A DNA stretch of 64,000 bases from Cruorifilaria tuberocauda (taxonomy: Eukaryota > Nematoda > Chromadorea > Rhabditida > Onchocercidae), in the NCBI GenBank assembly GCA_013365365.1, contig JABVXU010000006.1, positions 372,001 to 436,000 of the forward strand, given 5' to 3'. The translations under genes and the position numbers were made by a program. Below, piece after piece: positions 24,521 through 47,901 of the stretch. How positions within the stretch are numbered: position 1 is the first letter of the stretch; the number at the start of each line of letters is the position of its first letter. A model generated the notes under the pieces. That model did not search any database. It saw only the letters and a list, made by a program, of their open reading frames with translations, and had not been told where the DNA came from.

Positions 24521-27500
24521 CTACACAATAGGGATCATTTTAATAGCAGAGCCATGGGACCATGCAGCCGCTTTCTTTCGCTCTTCCTTGAATGTTAGTT
24601 TATTACATTTCTTTTCTGCTCTTCGCTCAGCTCGAATCATTTTGATAGTTGCTTTCCTTGTTTTTCGTTCTTCCACCGTTTCCGCACGTTTTCTCATCAT
24701 TGTTGAGGATACTTTTGAAATGCTTGATTTAGTTGTTGATTGAACTGAACAATTCATTTCCTGGAAGAAAAGTTGAAATTTAAAGCTTAAGAGCTCAATT
24801 TATTATTAAACGTGCAATGTAATAAATAGACGTGAATGTATATAAATAATTCTCAACAAAGTGAACTGCCAGAGATTATCAATTTAATGATTAATTAGTC
24901 GATGTCAATGTTATAGTGTTAAATTTGCATTAACCTCACTAGAAAATCATTGAAGGAATTACGCGGTTCGATAAACATGAAAGAAAAAGAAATCTAGGTT
25001 TTTTGGTGGATAAAGAATATTGAAAAATGAACAAACTTCTAGCTTCGTTAGAACCGATTTCAGTTTTTGTTTACGTGAGGAGTCATCAATGAGAGTAGGC
25101 CGATTATAAATATTGGAATAAGCGGAGACAACCGTTTCGCAGTCCCATTTGATTTTTTTCCTTTTAGGACAAACTATCGTGATCTTCTCCACTTCTTCAT
25201 TAATCTCCATTACTTCATCATTTGTCTCGGCATAGTGCTGAGCCAATGGATCCCTTTGCTGTAAATTTGTCTAGTAACAATTAAATGAGGTCATATTTAA
25301 CATTACTCTTAACAAATTCAGTAATCTTAGTCTCTCTAAGATACGAAGAATTACTAAGCTTTTCGAGAAAAATGCTGGAACATCTTTTACTGAATGTACT
25401 GCCATATCTGTATCCTTCTTAAGGAATTCAATTCCAATCCCCTTGAAAAATAATCCTTTACCTCCTATTTTTGCTATTAAGTGCCAAATATTCGATAATT
25501 AATTGCTATATATCATCTAAATAGTTCTACACCAGGAGATCTAAAGTGGGAGATAAGGATTATAATGTTATCGCTGTAAAATATCATTAATTATAAAAAT
25601 GGATATTTGTGCATGAATCACCTAAGAGTAAGCCATCCGTCTGCAATTTCTACTTGTGGCCAGAATAAAAAGTTAAAATTATAAAAATAGATAAAGAAAA
25701 TGCAAAAGTCTCTCTAGGCATGAAGCAGCTGGAGGATATCCTTGGTATGATCAAAAAGTAATTTTTCTAGCTAAGTTACCTCGTACAGAATGAAATATGT
25801 ATTCTTAACTGATCACTTTTTCATAACTGTTTTAGCTACCTTTGTTAAGCTAATAAATTCTCAGTACCAAAAAATAGCATCTAAAACAGCAGCCTATAAA
25901 ATGCTGAAAAAAACACATCTAACAACATGATATATAAAATAAACAAATAAAAGAAAACAGCAACCAAAATAAGTTCTATTCTTTTGTTTTTGAAATCTTC
26001 CGCAAGCATTTTCATTCCGTCAGAGTTTGGATCCAAAAAAAAGTTGCTTTGATCCTAAAATTCAACTTGGTTACACCTTCTACCTAAAAAAAAATTATGA
26101 ATCTTCATATAAGATATCCAAAACTAATATCGATCTCAAAAATACTACCTCATTAGTTTCCTCATCATCCGTCTCACTGTATTCTTCACACAATCTGTTG
26201 AATTTCTCATCAATCGGTCGCAGCTTTTCCTTATTTCTTATAGGAATGAAAACATCCTCCTCCGATATTTGATCTTCATCATAGTTTGAAACTTCAAAGA
26301 CATTAAAAATGATTCATCCAGCAGTTTGAATAATCCTACTATAATTTTCATATGATTCTCAGCAACAAAAAACTTCACACTTTTTTTTTAGAAAAATGAG
26401 TTTTCACACTTAAACGAATCATTCCTTTCTACATTATTATTGAAGATATACCGAATTCCACTTCTTCATCGATATCGTCATCATTGTTAGTGGGTTTCTC
26501 ACGGAATTCGTTTTTCCGCAGCGAAAATGATACCGGTGGTTGCAAGACGGGTAATTTACCACCATTAGCTTGTAAGACAAAATCGTCATCTAGGTCATCA
26601 GTAGGATTTTCAAATTCGATATCATCGTCACCTGTTAGTTCAGCAATAACATATGGATCGATGCGCATTTCGTCTGAAGAACATTTTCTCAAGAAATTCT
26701 ATGAACTTTTTTGAAAATATTTTTCTTTCTGCTTCAATCAGAACCTAATCGGAGTCACTACAATATCAAGAAAATCATTGCATTTCTAAAGAGAGAGATG
26801 GAGACCTTATCATATGATAATCACAACTCATTTGTCCTCGCATATATTGGATCCCTTTTGCATTATAGCAATATGATCATCTTCCATTTCATTAGTATAT
26901 AAAACATCTTTTAGATAATAATAGTTTGCTTCGCAATAAAAAAAATTGATACAGCAGATATGCAAGATTTTTCTTATTCGAATCATCAGAATTCAGCTAT
27001 CATCCCAATCAAGCAGCAACAAGGAATAAAACATTCATAACCCACAAATTAAAAAGTAAGAAGTCAAACTAGACAAATGATAACATTTTAATTTCCTGAA
27101 CATACCCGGTAACGTCCCTTTCTTCAACAATTCAGCATTGATTTCATAGCCATTTGCTTCGAATATGTTTGTTACAAGATTTGTTTTTCCCGAATGTACT
27201 CTAATAATGAATTGCTCAACTCCATTTTCTGCTACCTGCAGATTCCCTTATTTCTTTCAATAATGTGCTTTTTAACTCTGTGGAAAATTGAATAGGAGTA
27301 AAGGTACAAAAGTTCGTATTTAGTTTTTTACTCTGAAACTTATCGCTTATTATCTAGTATTTATTCTATATTGAAAATGAGCTTAACTAAATAACTTTTC
27401 TTCAACTGTGAATGAGCAATAAATTCCAGAATAAAAAATGATAAGAACAAAATTTGAAAAATAAATTTTAAGTAAATCATGTATTCCTGGATCATTTATG

Positions 27501-28212
27501 CAGTAATACTTTTCAAATCTGGATCACTGCAGGTGCAAAAAATTTCTTAATGCTCTATGAACGGTGATTAATAAAAAGTGGCATTCATCAACTCTTCATC
27601 ATAATTCATCAAGAGATAGTTATATTACATCTTTATATTCTTACTGTAATTTCAGCAATAATCAATAAATAAATCAAGCGAAGATATTACAATAAAATAT
27701 TACATTGCATACCCTGTTCACCTCCTTCAAATGCTGTAAATAGTCGTAGTCATCATCGAAATATATGCCATATCTATGATACTCTTCCAAATTCTGTAAT
27801 GAAAGTTTACGTAGAATTATTTACATATAACGAAATTCAACGATTCGATTAGTGACCCACAATAAATTCATGAGTTGCACTACAGATTCACCAGTAAAGA
27901 CGAACTGTTGTTGCGATTGTACGGTAATGTTTCCCTTACATTGACATTCTCTCTTTTTGAAATACAAAAAAATACATGTTTCACATTACGAATTTCAACA
28001 TTACAAAAAATTTCATTGTTCACAGTATTATCTAATTCATGAGTTACCACCTTTTTACCCGCCTCTTGCTGTATATATTCACCATCACAGTAACCAGCGT
28101 CTTGATTTTGATGAATCAAACGATATGTTTTAGAATGTTTCTTATCAATCCATTTCTTGTGTTTCGGCTGAAAAATCACATCAAGGACGAAGGAGTATTG
28201 AAGATATTTCAT
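24521..28212 (-). CDS. LTV1: LTV1, 40S ribosomal subunit assembly factor
   Basis: LTV1 is a conserved assembly and export factor of pre-40S subunits. Exons, 5' to 3': about 28212-27940, 27793-27713, 27235-27106, 26673-26452, 26291 (or 26273)-26149, 25258-25037, 24760-24521. The product is about 430-440 aa against roughly 475 in human. Family blocks appear in order: an N-terminal KKWIDKK..YRLIHQNQ block, YGIYFDDDYDYLQHLKE, the acidic DLDDDFVLQANGGK motif, the FNRLCEEYS block, WDCETVVSAYSNIYNRP, and a very basic C-terminus (RAERRAEKKCNKLTFKEE). The start is uncertain. ATG 28212 reads straight through a strong acceptor (tttttcag, before 28167), so the real first exon may lie further upstream, for example ATG near 28281 with a donor before 28251. 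The acceptor of the fifth exon has two in-frame options six codons apart. Confidence 0.9.
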
Positions 28213-29334
28213 ATTTCGATTAACATTAATGAAGATTTACCAAAACTGATACTTCATTCTTTAGATTATGTATCTCTTTCATAGTTATAACTTTGTATTC
28301 CTATACTACCACAATACTACAATATACATCTCAGGAAATCTGAGTGCGAATGATGTGTGGTAACTATGTCAAATCATCCTTTATTATGCCGAAATCAAAA
28401 ACTAGGAAAAAGAAATTAAAATTTTCAAATAGTTGTGACTAGAAGTCTACAAAGTGAAATTTCCAGTAAACAGATCTATATCTAATTATAAATATATCAA
28501 CATTTATTACCATTTTCACAGCACGACTAATGCCTGTCTAATTGATATGCACTCTGAAACAAAATATTTGTACATAGCACTGAAACAAATTTTCAGCTTG
28601 AACACAAAATTCTGTTAATGAGGAGAGATACCAAACATATAAACAACGACGCAGATTTTTATACTCGAACTAAAAGAAGAACAAAAATGCGAAACGTTTT
28701 AGATCTCAGCATGAAATGATTGGATTGTTGATTAAGCTTAAAAGCCTTACTTTAAGGCATCATAAAAGTCTCTAAAATTAAGAACATTATTTCAAAGCTT
28801 ACATTAGGCTTTAGGTTGAATTTTGAATAAAATATTAAACTTTTTTAATACGAAATACAAAAGAGAACAGAGAAAAGAGAGCTTGTGGAAAATGAAAATA
28901 TTAAAGAAAGAGAATACGGCAAAATGAAATTACCAAAGGAATAAAGGGCAGATTGAGACATGTGTAATACTCCATCCTAACACCAACATGTGGCGGTCGG
29001 AATCTGTTGACAAATTGCGCGCAATACGATATCTCTTGTCTCACGTCGCGTGAGATATTGATTTGTTCATTGGTGTTTCTTTTTTCTTTTTTGGATCCTG
29101 TCTGAGTGATTTCGGAGGATGAAAATAAAATCAGATTAGTTTGAAATCATGAGACAAATTTTACTGATTTCATTACATGCGACAGACAGGTGTATAGCAA
29201 TTTGATAAATGGAAAGAGGGAGAGAGAGAGAGGTGCAAATCTGATCGATCTGCGAGGTATAATCCTGATTTGTGGCCAAGTTAACAGCGACCACCGATCG
29301 CTCCTTTACTTGTTTTGTCTTTGAGAGCTATCAG
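28213..29334. other. LTV1 upstream region
   Basis: Contains the undetermined 5' end of LTV1. A less AT-rich patch at 28980-29060 and a GA-rich run at 29211-29232 (gggagagagagagagg) may be promoter elements for LTV1 or for the small gene to the right. No protein-coding signal is seen. Confidence 0.35.
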
Positions 29335-29891
29335 ATGGATATCATCTATGATTTTGTCGAAGGTTTGCTTCTTCCTTATATAAGCTACTGAATTTTGTTC
29401 GGCCATAATAGTGTATTTCTTAACTTTAACAAAATTTGCAGTGAAGGATTTGCTACGTGTCACGCTATAATTATGTGTTTTTCTGCAATTTAGTGGATGA
29501 TGGTATCCTCACCATAGAACTTTTCTTCCTCACTGTTGATTTCTTACATCCTTATCAGCTATTTTGCATTTTTTTTAAATTGATTAGCTTTCAGGCATCC
29601 ACGTCTTTATACCCTTGATTGCTGTACTTTTTATTGCGGCCACATTGTATTTTGGAAGAAATGGTGAAAATAAGTCAAAATCTCGAAAAACAACTTCGGG
29701 TCAGTTTGTTTTTCTAACGTTTAATGTTATGACAAGTATTATATGTCTGCGGCATGTTTGAGCGTGTTATGAATAAACGCATTTTTGCTAATATATCTCG
29801 TGGTAAACGTGGAAACTTTGTCTTATATAGGACAAGAAAATTTTCAGGAGATTCTGATGATTCCATACCAGAAAAATCGAAAAACGATTAA
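29335..29891 (+). CDS. candidate micro-gene: about 50-aa single-pass membrane protein
   Basis: Three small exons join in consistent phase: 29335-29362, 29595-29699 and 29848-29891. The ATG directly follows a possible SL acceptor (gctatcag). The first donor is GAA G|gtttgc. The second exon sits between gctttcag and TCGG|gtcagt, and the third follows ttttcag and ends in TAA. The product has a short acidic N-terminus (MDIIYDFVEG), a hydrophobic stretch of about 17 residues (FIPLIAVLFIAATLYFG), then a basic segment (KSKSRK) and an acidic tail (SGDSDDSIPEKSKND). This looks like a small tail-anchored or single-pass protein. I do not recognise a family. All three junctions agree in phase, which supports it, but the first exon is only 28 bases. 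Confidence 0.4.
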
Positions 29892-31069
29892 CGGATAAAC
29901 TTGAAGAAAAAACGGTTAGAAGTCCAGAAACTGTTCACAAATTAAACCGAATAGTAGTAGCAAGACAATATAAGTCATTATCGAAATTTCGTGCAGCTCG
30001 AAATTTCTTCCGTTTCATATTTAAAGTTGAATAGCAGCAATTCGCTGCAGTAATCTTCATATAAAACGACAAATGTATTGATCTGTCGCTTCTTGAAATG
30101 TAATAAAAATACAGCGAAACCCCTGGATTCAAAAATCCATGCGGTGAAGGTAATTCTAAAAAGAATATGAAACTTTTTCGTACACAATTTTCGGCAAGAT
30201 TTTCCCGTTATCTAACTACATGCGAACTAGATCTGTTCAACTATAATGACAATGATCAAATTTTTGTATATTTTGTTGTAGGCTTCATACTGTTATCTGG
30301 AAACATAGTTTTAAAAGCAAATTTTTAACGTGAAATTATCAAATTACAGTATTGGAGGTGAACACGAAGCTGCTGAAATTCGAAATGTAAAGCTATCGTA
30401 ATTCAACTATTTGATATAAAATTCAAAAACAGCTTTATGAACGGAAATATTAAGGATTAATGAGACAAATGGGAAACATAATGTCACCCTTTCTTTTCTG
30501 TCGATCCTTGATATAATTTTGTAGCTTTTAAACAATTTTATCTCAAAGAACATTAGAAAGAACAAAAAAACTAATTCAAATTCATGTAAGAAGAATTTTT
30601 ATCATTATATGCATTTTCCAAGTCATCACAATCTGCAATATAGCGATGATGACCAAATCTTCATATGTTCTTGTTTTAAATTTCATATTGTTATCTAAAA
30701 GCACCAATTTTCAAATTTTTAAAACGAAGTAAATCACAGTATTAGAAACAAGGATTAAGCTGCCGGAATTCGAACATATAGGAGATTATGGCAAAAAAAA
30801 ATGGATAAAATATTCGATAAAAAAGGAAAATAATATTTGAATACAAATCTCTCACTGGAAATGAGAGCAAATGCCACAGAGCATCTTAAACTTTTGATAA
30901 TTAAAAATTCAAGATGTTGAAAAAATTTTACAAGATAAAATTCCACCTCGTTGTCAAAAAGTGCTAAAAACAGTACTGATTATTCAAAAATATGTTGAAT
31001 TTACGACCAGAATGAGTCCGCAGCTTGATTCAAGGCAGCATTCAGAATATACAACTGAAAGCTTAGGAA
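29892..31069. other. spacer with a diverged repeated segment
   Basis: Non-coding AT-rich DNA downstream of the micro-gene candidate and of the MEK gene (3' ends converge). Two diverged copies of a segment of about 150 bases lie at about 30247-30400 and 30645-30780. Short minus-strand ORFs (29935-30187, 30755-30946) have no recognisable content. Confidence 0.4.
30247..30780. repeat. diverged direct duplication of about 150 bp
   Basis: The order of short matches is the same in both copies: tcatactgttatct / tcatattgttatct, then caaatttttaa / caaatttttaaaacg, acagtattgga / acagtattaga, and aagctgctgaaattcga / aagctgccggaattcga. Copies start near 30247 and 30645. This is an old duplication or two copies of an unnamed repeat. 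Confidence 0.5.
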
Positions 31070-33178
<2,109 letters not shown>

Positions 33179-34260
33179 TTGTTGCTGCACTACGAAAGCT
33201 CTTCAGCGAGTTTTCTTCCTGCAAAATATCACTCTTAGCCATGTGTTAATGTCACAGCAATTATTAATATTGTCTATAGCACAGACTCACGAATTAAGTC
33301 ATGCCAAGGAACGAACCTGTAGTACCTTTAGGTCAGGTCAAGCGACCGTATCAGAAACTGTACAACGGAATGGAAGCATCTGTATTACAGAGATGAAATC
33401 ATATTCAACCTGCCAGAATGAAAAGCTGCAAACAAATGGCCAAATGCATTTCATATTGACACTCTGTCCTCTTCAGATAATTAACACGCTCACTATTTTC
33501 TCAGTCCCTAACATTATATTATTTCCCACCTCTCTACCAATTCCAACCCCTCTCTATTCTCAATGTTAAACAGTTTGCTCAAATTGTCTGCTCAAAAGCC
33601 TATCATTTGTCGCACAATTGTACATCATTGCGACGCTTCTCAACCACTTACCACACGTTGAAATGTTGTCATTTTTCGTTTCTCTCCCTCGTCCAGTGGC
33701 TATTTCGCACCTCTGCTTTCACAACTTAAGAATACAGCAAATTTTCGATAAAATTCACTTTATTAACTTCTATGTTTTCATCTGTCACTCACTCGGTTTT
33801 ATTGACGCATATGACGTGTCGCGCTACTTGTTTCGTTGTTATCCTTTTAAAGCACTTCTCCGAACGTCCTATTTATACCCTGGATGGACAAAGTATCTGT
33901 GCTAGTAAGAAAATTAGCACCATTTAGATAATTTCACGTACTTTCTTAGCTGAATGTAAACAGATTTGCTATTCATTTACGAGGCATACATTGCATCGTG
34001 AACTGCGTATTTCGCGAATAAGTTCTTGGCTGTATGAAATAAGTCCATTTAATGTTAGTTGTAAGATTTTTTCTCGTTTAGAAATTCTGAAGAAATTCCG
34101 AATGAATTCATTTTCTTGTAATGCTTTTATTATATTTCGAAGCATTACATAAAAATGAATTCATTCGAATTCGAGCCTATCTTGCATTGTCGTTTAAGAT
34201 AATTACCGTAAATATCAGGAAGAAGAGGAAGTGTGTTTGGCAGTAAGGTAACATTTTTAT
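33179..34260. promoter_or_regulatory. shared upstream region of MEK and GEX-2 genes
   Basis: The two genes diverge from here. The minus-strand acceptor before the MEK ATG is at 33185-33186. An acceptor (tttggcag) at 34242-34243 lies 17 bases before the GEX-2 ATG. The MEK-proximal half (33190-33900) is less AT-rich and holds AGGTCAGGTCA at 33330-33340, resembling overlapping nuclear-receptor half-sites. Long plus-strand open frames there (to 33569, and 33618-33905) have no recognisable protein. A 69-base hairpin lies at 34099-34167. Confidence 0.45.
34099..34167. ncRNA. near-perfect 28-bp hairpin, candidate small-RNA precursor
   Basis: The arm 34099-34126 (CGAATGAATTCA..TGCTT) pairs with 34140-34167 across a 13-base loop. 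Only two adjacent positions of 28 mismatch, and further AATT pairing is possible outside with one bulged base. Size, loop and one internal mismatch fit a pre-miRNA-like fold, but a palindromic mobile-element relic or a regulatory cruciform is equally possible. It lies 94 bases upstream of the GEX-2 ATG. Confidence 0.4.
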
Positions 34261-43416
<9,156 letters not shown>

Positions 43417-45379
43417 ACGTTCGATATACTAAAACATCTTTCATTACATCGATTTTTGTTTCACTTTCAGAGATTTATTATATTTGAAAATTATCACATC
43501 CAGAATTCTCTTAACTTATGCATCAGTTGCATTTTTTCATATAAGTATCATTTCGGATTGTACTATAATAGGGATGTACCATAATGTATATATAGGCGGG
43601 AAAGGAACAAATACAGTGCATATTTTTGTTTGAAAAGTGGAATTGTTCTTCAGGAAGTTCTTTATTTTGAAAGTTACAATTTTAATTGATAGTTAGGCAG
43701 CGAACAATTAATTCCATAGCCATTTCTCCCGTATATTAATCCATCCATCCTCATTATAGTATGAACTTGTAAATTTAATGCTACTTCATATCCGCTTTTG
43801 TTTTTACATCTTGTTTCCGTTGTTTCCGTAACTTAAAAGACTTTTTGGCAAGTTATTTTATAGATTTCGAAGTCCATTCACTGACTTTGCCAATTTAGCT
43901 ACAGAGAGGAAACTATTGTAGGTGGAATATGTCTTTGTTTTAATGACAGGTTAGCGCTGATATTGTGCTTAGGAAATGGAACCAATTCTTCCTGATCTTG
44001 TCATGACGTATTGAAGGTTCTTGCGTAAGGCAGAGGATTTGGAACATTAAGAGATAGCACCAAGAACTGACGATATTGGCTAGTTTATCAAAAATAAATT
44101 TGACTTATTCATTTTCTTGAGAAAGTTTGTTACAAAGATCGATAAAAATTATTAGGTGATTTTGATCACATTGATTGCTGTTAGGTTTTCTCCAATGGCA
44201 TTTTACTCATTGCCTTGTTGATTTTCTTCGAAATGACTGATTGAGCGAATTATAGTTCTTGTTGGAATAACTTTAAGCTACTGCCAATCAATACACATGC
44301 GTTAAATGTCAGTATTGATCTTTCTCTCCCTGCTTTACATTCATACATTTACTTTAATTAAATTGTTCATCGTATTCACATTAAACTATTGAGACTTGCT
44401 ATGTATAAACTGACAAAAGAGATTAAAGTTTGTTTTCAAACCATATTACGGTTATTGATATGAAATAGAAATGGTAGGAAAAGGTAGTCTTATTGAAACT
44501 GAGCGCTTGTTTTTTTTTGTGAGCTTACATAAAGCATTTAAGGTTAAGAATTTAACGGAAATCTGCAATTTTATGTCTTATACGTTTACATTCTAGATCT
44601 AAGCTATTTATTGTTTCGTCGCAATATTGTCATGTTTTCATCAATAGGAAAGGATAGCGAAATTGATAAACAATGGACAGTACACAATAGTATTTTTTCA
44701 ACAAGTTTTGAAAGATCTGTATGAGTTATCAAATAGATCAGCAAATGTTTGCTAATAGGGTTATCTAGAATTCTGCCGTGATTGAATCCTCAATTCTTAA
44801 CTCAAATGTAAGGAAGAAATTTATTGCATCATTTTTCACATGTGGAAAGAACTTTTCAAAGAAGTATTGAGTGAGAAATTTAAACTGCAAGCAGTAGCTT
44901 AAGTTTAAATTGTTTTATTTATAATCGAATGAAAATATTCTATAAGATCTACAGTTGTATTGCAAACTGCTTTTGGTTACTTATTATCTGGAATAAAAAC
45001 ATGGTGATAAATTGAGTTCATCGATAACTAAGTTAGTTGATAGTATAAATAATGTGGCCATGAACAAAGCATAAAGAAGGCCATAAACGTGGACAGTAAA
45101 AACATCATGGTTTGTATGATTCCTGACAACTGGAATAGACGAATATTACAAGTAGAAATTATTATTAAATCTTATTACTAGATCGCCAGTTTAGTTTTGT
45201 TCTACTCTTCCAGGATTTCATTATTTGCTGACATTGGTGAAATTGCACTAGTATGAAATAAAGTTATTGGAAGCAGCTCAAAATACTTATCGTCAAAGAT
45301 TTCTTCAAATTCATCAAATTGAACGAAACATAGAAGCTGAAGTCAGGATTTCGTTTGCTTTGAATAAAAGTAAATGCTT
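43417..45379. other. gex-2 3' flank
   Basis: AT-rich DNA expected to hold the gex-2 3' UTR. I see no ORF, RNA gene or repeat that stands out before the retrotransposon remnant. Confidence 0.4.
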
Positions 45380-46600
45380 ACTGGAAGTGATTATATGAAT
45401 AATATTAGCGGCACAAAAACGAGATCAGTCGGGATAGCTAAGCGCTGCTGGTGTGAAGAGTCATGGCGACATCGATCAATTCTGGAAGTTAAAACTCATG
45501 GTATACACGAGAGGCTGGCCGAAGATGACGACGAGCTCGAACAATTCAAGAAAAGTACAACAAAACAAAATGAAGGTATCAAATTTGTTAGCCTTGGAAG
45601 GACATGAAGAACAAGCTGAGAAGCCACTATGCCTAGGATGTTTAAAAACGTTGATCAATCAAGCGTTTAGAGCAACCAAGCGTTACTTCAATGGTATGAC
45701 AAAACAATTCGAGATCAGTTACGCTCAGGGATAACGGAAAAAGTTTAGGAGAAAATCAAGAGGATATAATTCATCATCTACCATGAGGTTATTATATCTC
45801 CGCACAAAGCTTCGAGCAGCCCATGGTGCTTCCAGATTCAGTTGGCATATTACAGCGCTTCTGCATGATGAAAATCGTGATTATAGCAGATGTGGAAAAG
45901 GCATTTCTGCAGTTGGAACTGCATTCAAATGATAGGAATTGTGCCAGATTTCCGTGCCTTTTGGAGTAATATTGTCACCGTTTCTGCTGTCAATTACTTT
46001 AAATCATCATTTCAAAAGCGAAAAACTCAAATAGCATTGGAATTCTGAAGAAACTAATATATAAATAACATTTATATTATCGGCAGAAGAAACGAGAAAC
46101 AGTAAACAAATAACATAGAGTAAAGGCTATCTTCAAGGAAGCAAGAATAAAATTTCGCGAATTTCTATCCAATGACCAAAATTTCAACAAGGTGATCACA
46201 TGATAAATTTCTAGTAACGATTCTTTACGTCACAGGATTAACGATCGGGACGCGATCAGAATGATATTGAAACCGTGGATCGAGAAAGAACTCACAAAGT
46301 GGAGTGGAAAGAGAAATGACGAAGTCGAGGCTTGCTTCAATCAAAAGATGTATACCACGATTAGAGTTACTTGCAATACTTATTGGAGTATGTGTGGCCA
46401 AATTTGTTATACAACAGCTGAATTTGGAGGAAACAATTGTGTTGTATCAGATTCAATGTGCGCATTGCACTGGGTACAAAATCGGTCGAAACTGTTGTCT
46501 AAATTTATACAGAAGGGAGTGGATGAAATACGAAATGTCTCTTCCCTATTTCGGTACATTCCAAGCAATTCCGATAATCCTATTGCTTTGATGAAATAGT
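45380..46600 (+). mobile_element. decayed BEL/Pao-type LTR retrotransposon fragment
   Basis: Scattered plus-strand pieces in different frames resemble the pol region of BEL/Pao elements. A part ahead of the reverse transcriptase (about 45440-45730) has a DLxxFWxL-like start and an ALEQF-like stretch. A reverse-transcriptase-like piece (about 45810-45970) includes an ADVEKAF-type motif. A segment after the polymerase (about 46310-46590) has IPRLELLA and a DS..ALHW pattern typical of the RNase H region. Stops and frameshifts separate the parts, so the copy is dead. I found no LTRs, gag or integrase, so it is internally deleted and truncated at both ends. Confidence 0.8.
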
Positions 46601-47901
46601 GAAGAAATAGGGATAGGTGAGGACAGCAGAAAGGTGTTTGTATTCGAGGAAATTGTATTCGTCTGTGCTTTCCCTGTTTTGTTGTTTCACGTCAAATCTT
46701 CAGTATGGTTGAAATATTAATAATGAGAACTAAATATTTGTCTTGCACTTTTCTTTGCAAAATTTTTAGGCTTCAATTTCTTATGGAAAATGATGTAATC
46801 CGCATCTCTTGGAGTTGTTCCTTCTATATAGATGATCCTAACAAAAGCTTTGATGTAGAAGTCGAACGCTTGAATTCGATTTATTTTCATGCCCATCTTT
46901 TGTGGTATTAATTGGTTGCTATTTGTGCTTGGAAAAAACTTGATTATATCTTTTTCACGTTGAAAGAAAATGTTATGAGCAACCATTCGCAGAATTATGC
47001 GATGATGTTAGGTTTTCTGATCCTTTACGTAAGAAATCAAAAATATTGTATTCTGAACTCAGACAAAAAAAAGTTTCGAAGAATTCAGGAAACCGGTGAA
47101 AAAACTATTAGCAAATTTTTTTCGCCTGAAACATTACACACAATTTCTTTATAGCTCAAATTCAAATGCTTCCAGTACACTAAATTTATGAATAACGGAG
47201 TAAAAAATAATGACAATCAGTGAATCAACTGCAAAAGTACGTCAAAATATAAAATATATAAAGATAGTACATTTCAAACATTTTAATGTAATTTAAATTT
47301 AATTTAAACTGAAACCTGGAATTGAAAAACAGTATAAAAGGCAATCACTTATGTTACTGATTAACAAACACCATGAACGGGTTTCGTAAAATTCAAAAGG
47401 CAAAGATAGTAGATGGTTATTTAATCAGGGCACAACGAGATCAATGGAGTATCTATCTCTGAGGGATGACGCTACAACAAAAAAGAAAAAAACGAGTGGA
47501 ATGAACGATGGCAACAGAGGAGTTCAGGTAATTAAAGATTCCGATAACCCAACAAGACTAAAATATAGCAGTTCTTTCTGAAGGATTTCTGGCCACAAAA
47601 ACTGCTCATTGGTTTCATAAGATTTTGAAACAAAAGGGACGTTATTTATTTTTGTTAATGGGAATTTAACTGTATCTCTGAATTATCACAATTCATTTCC
47701 CCTATTCGTTTTTTATAGCTAAGGAAATGAATTCATACCTTACTAACTTACATTTCAATTCTGATCATGTATTTGTTAAGATAAGGAAGGATTAAAGTGT
47801 AGAAACGAAGAAAATAACAAGAACATTTGAAAAGATCCTTTTTAAGTTCAAGATTGAAATGTAATTTAATGTAAAAGAGCAAACACTAATAGTAACTTAA
47901 T
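46601..47901. other. spacer between retrotransposon remnant and RBM12 gene
   Basis: AT-rich DNA with short unrelated ORFs (for example 46705-46911, 46912-47154) and no recognisable protein. Its right end is expected to include the minus-strand RBM12 3' UTR. Confidence 0.35.

Noticed and set aside
26027..26272. Plus-strand ORF opposite LTV1
   Set aside because: It is antisense to LTV1 exon 26291-26149 and encodes a serine-rich low-complexity peptide, the expected shadow of an acidic exon.
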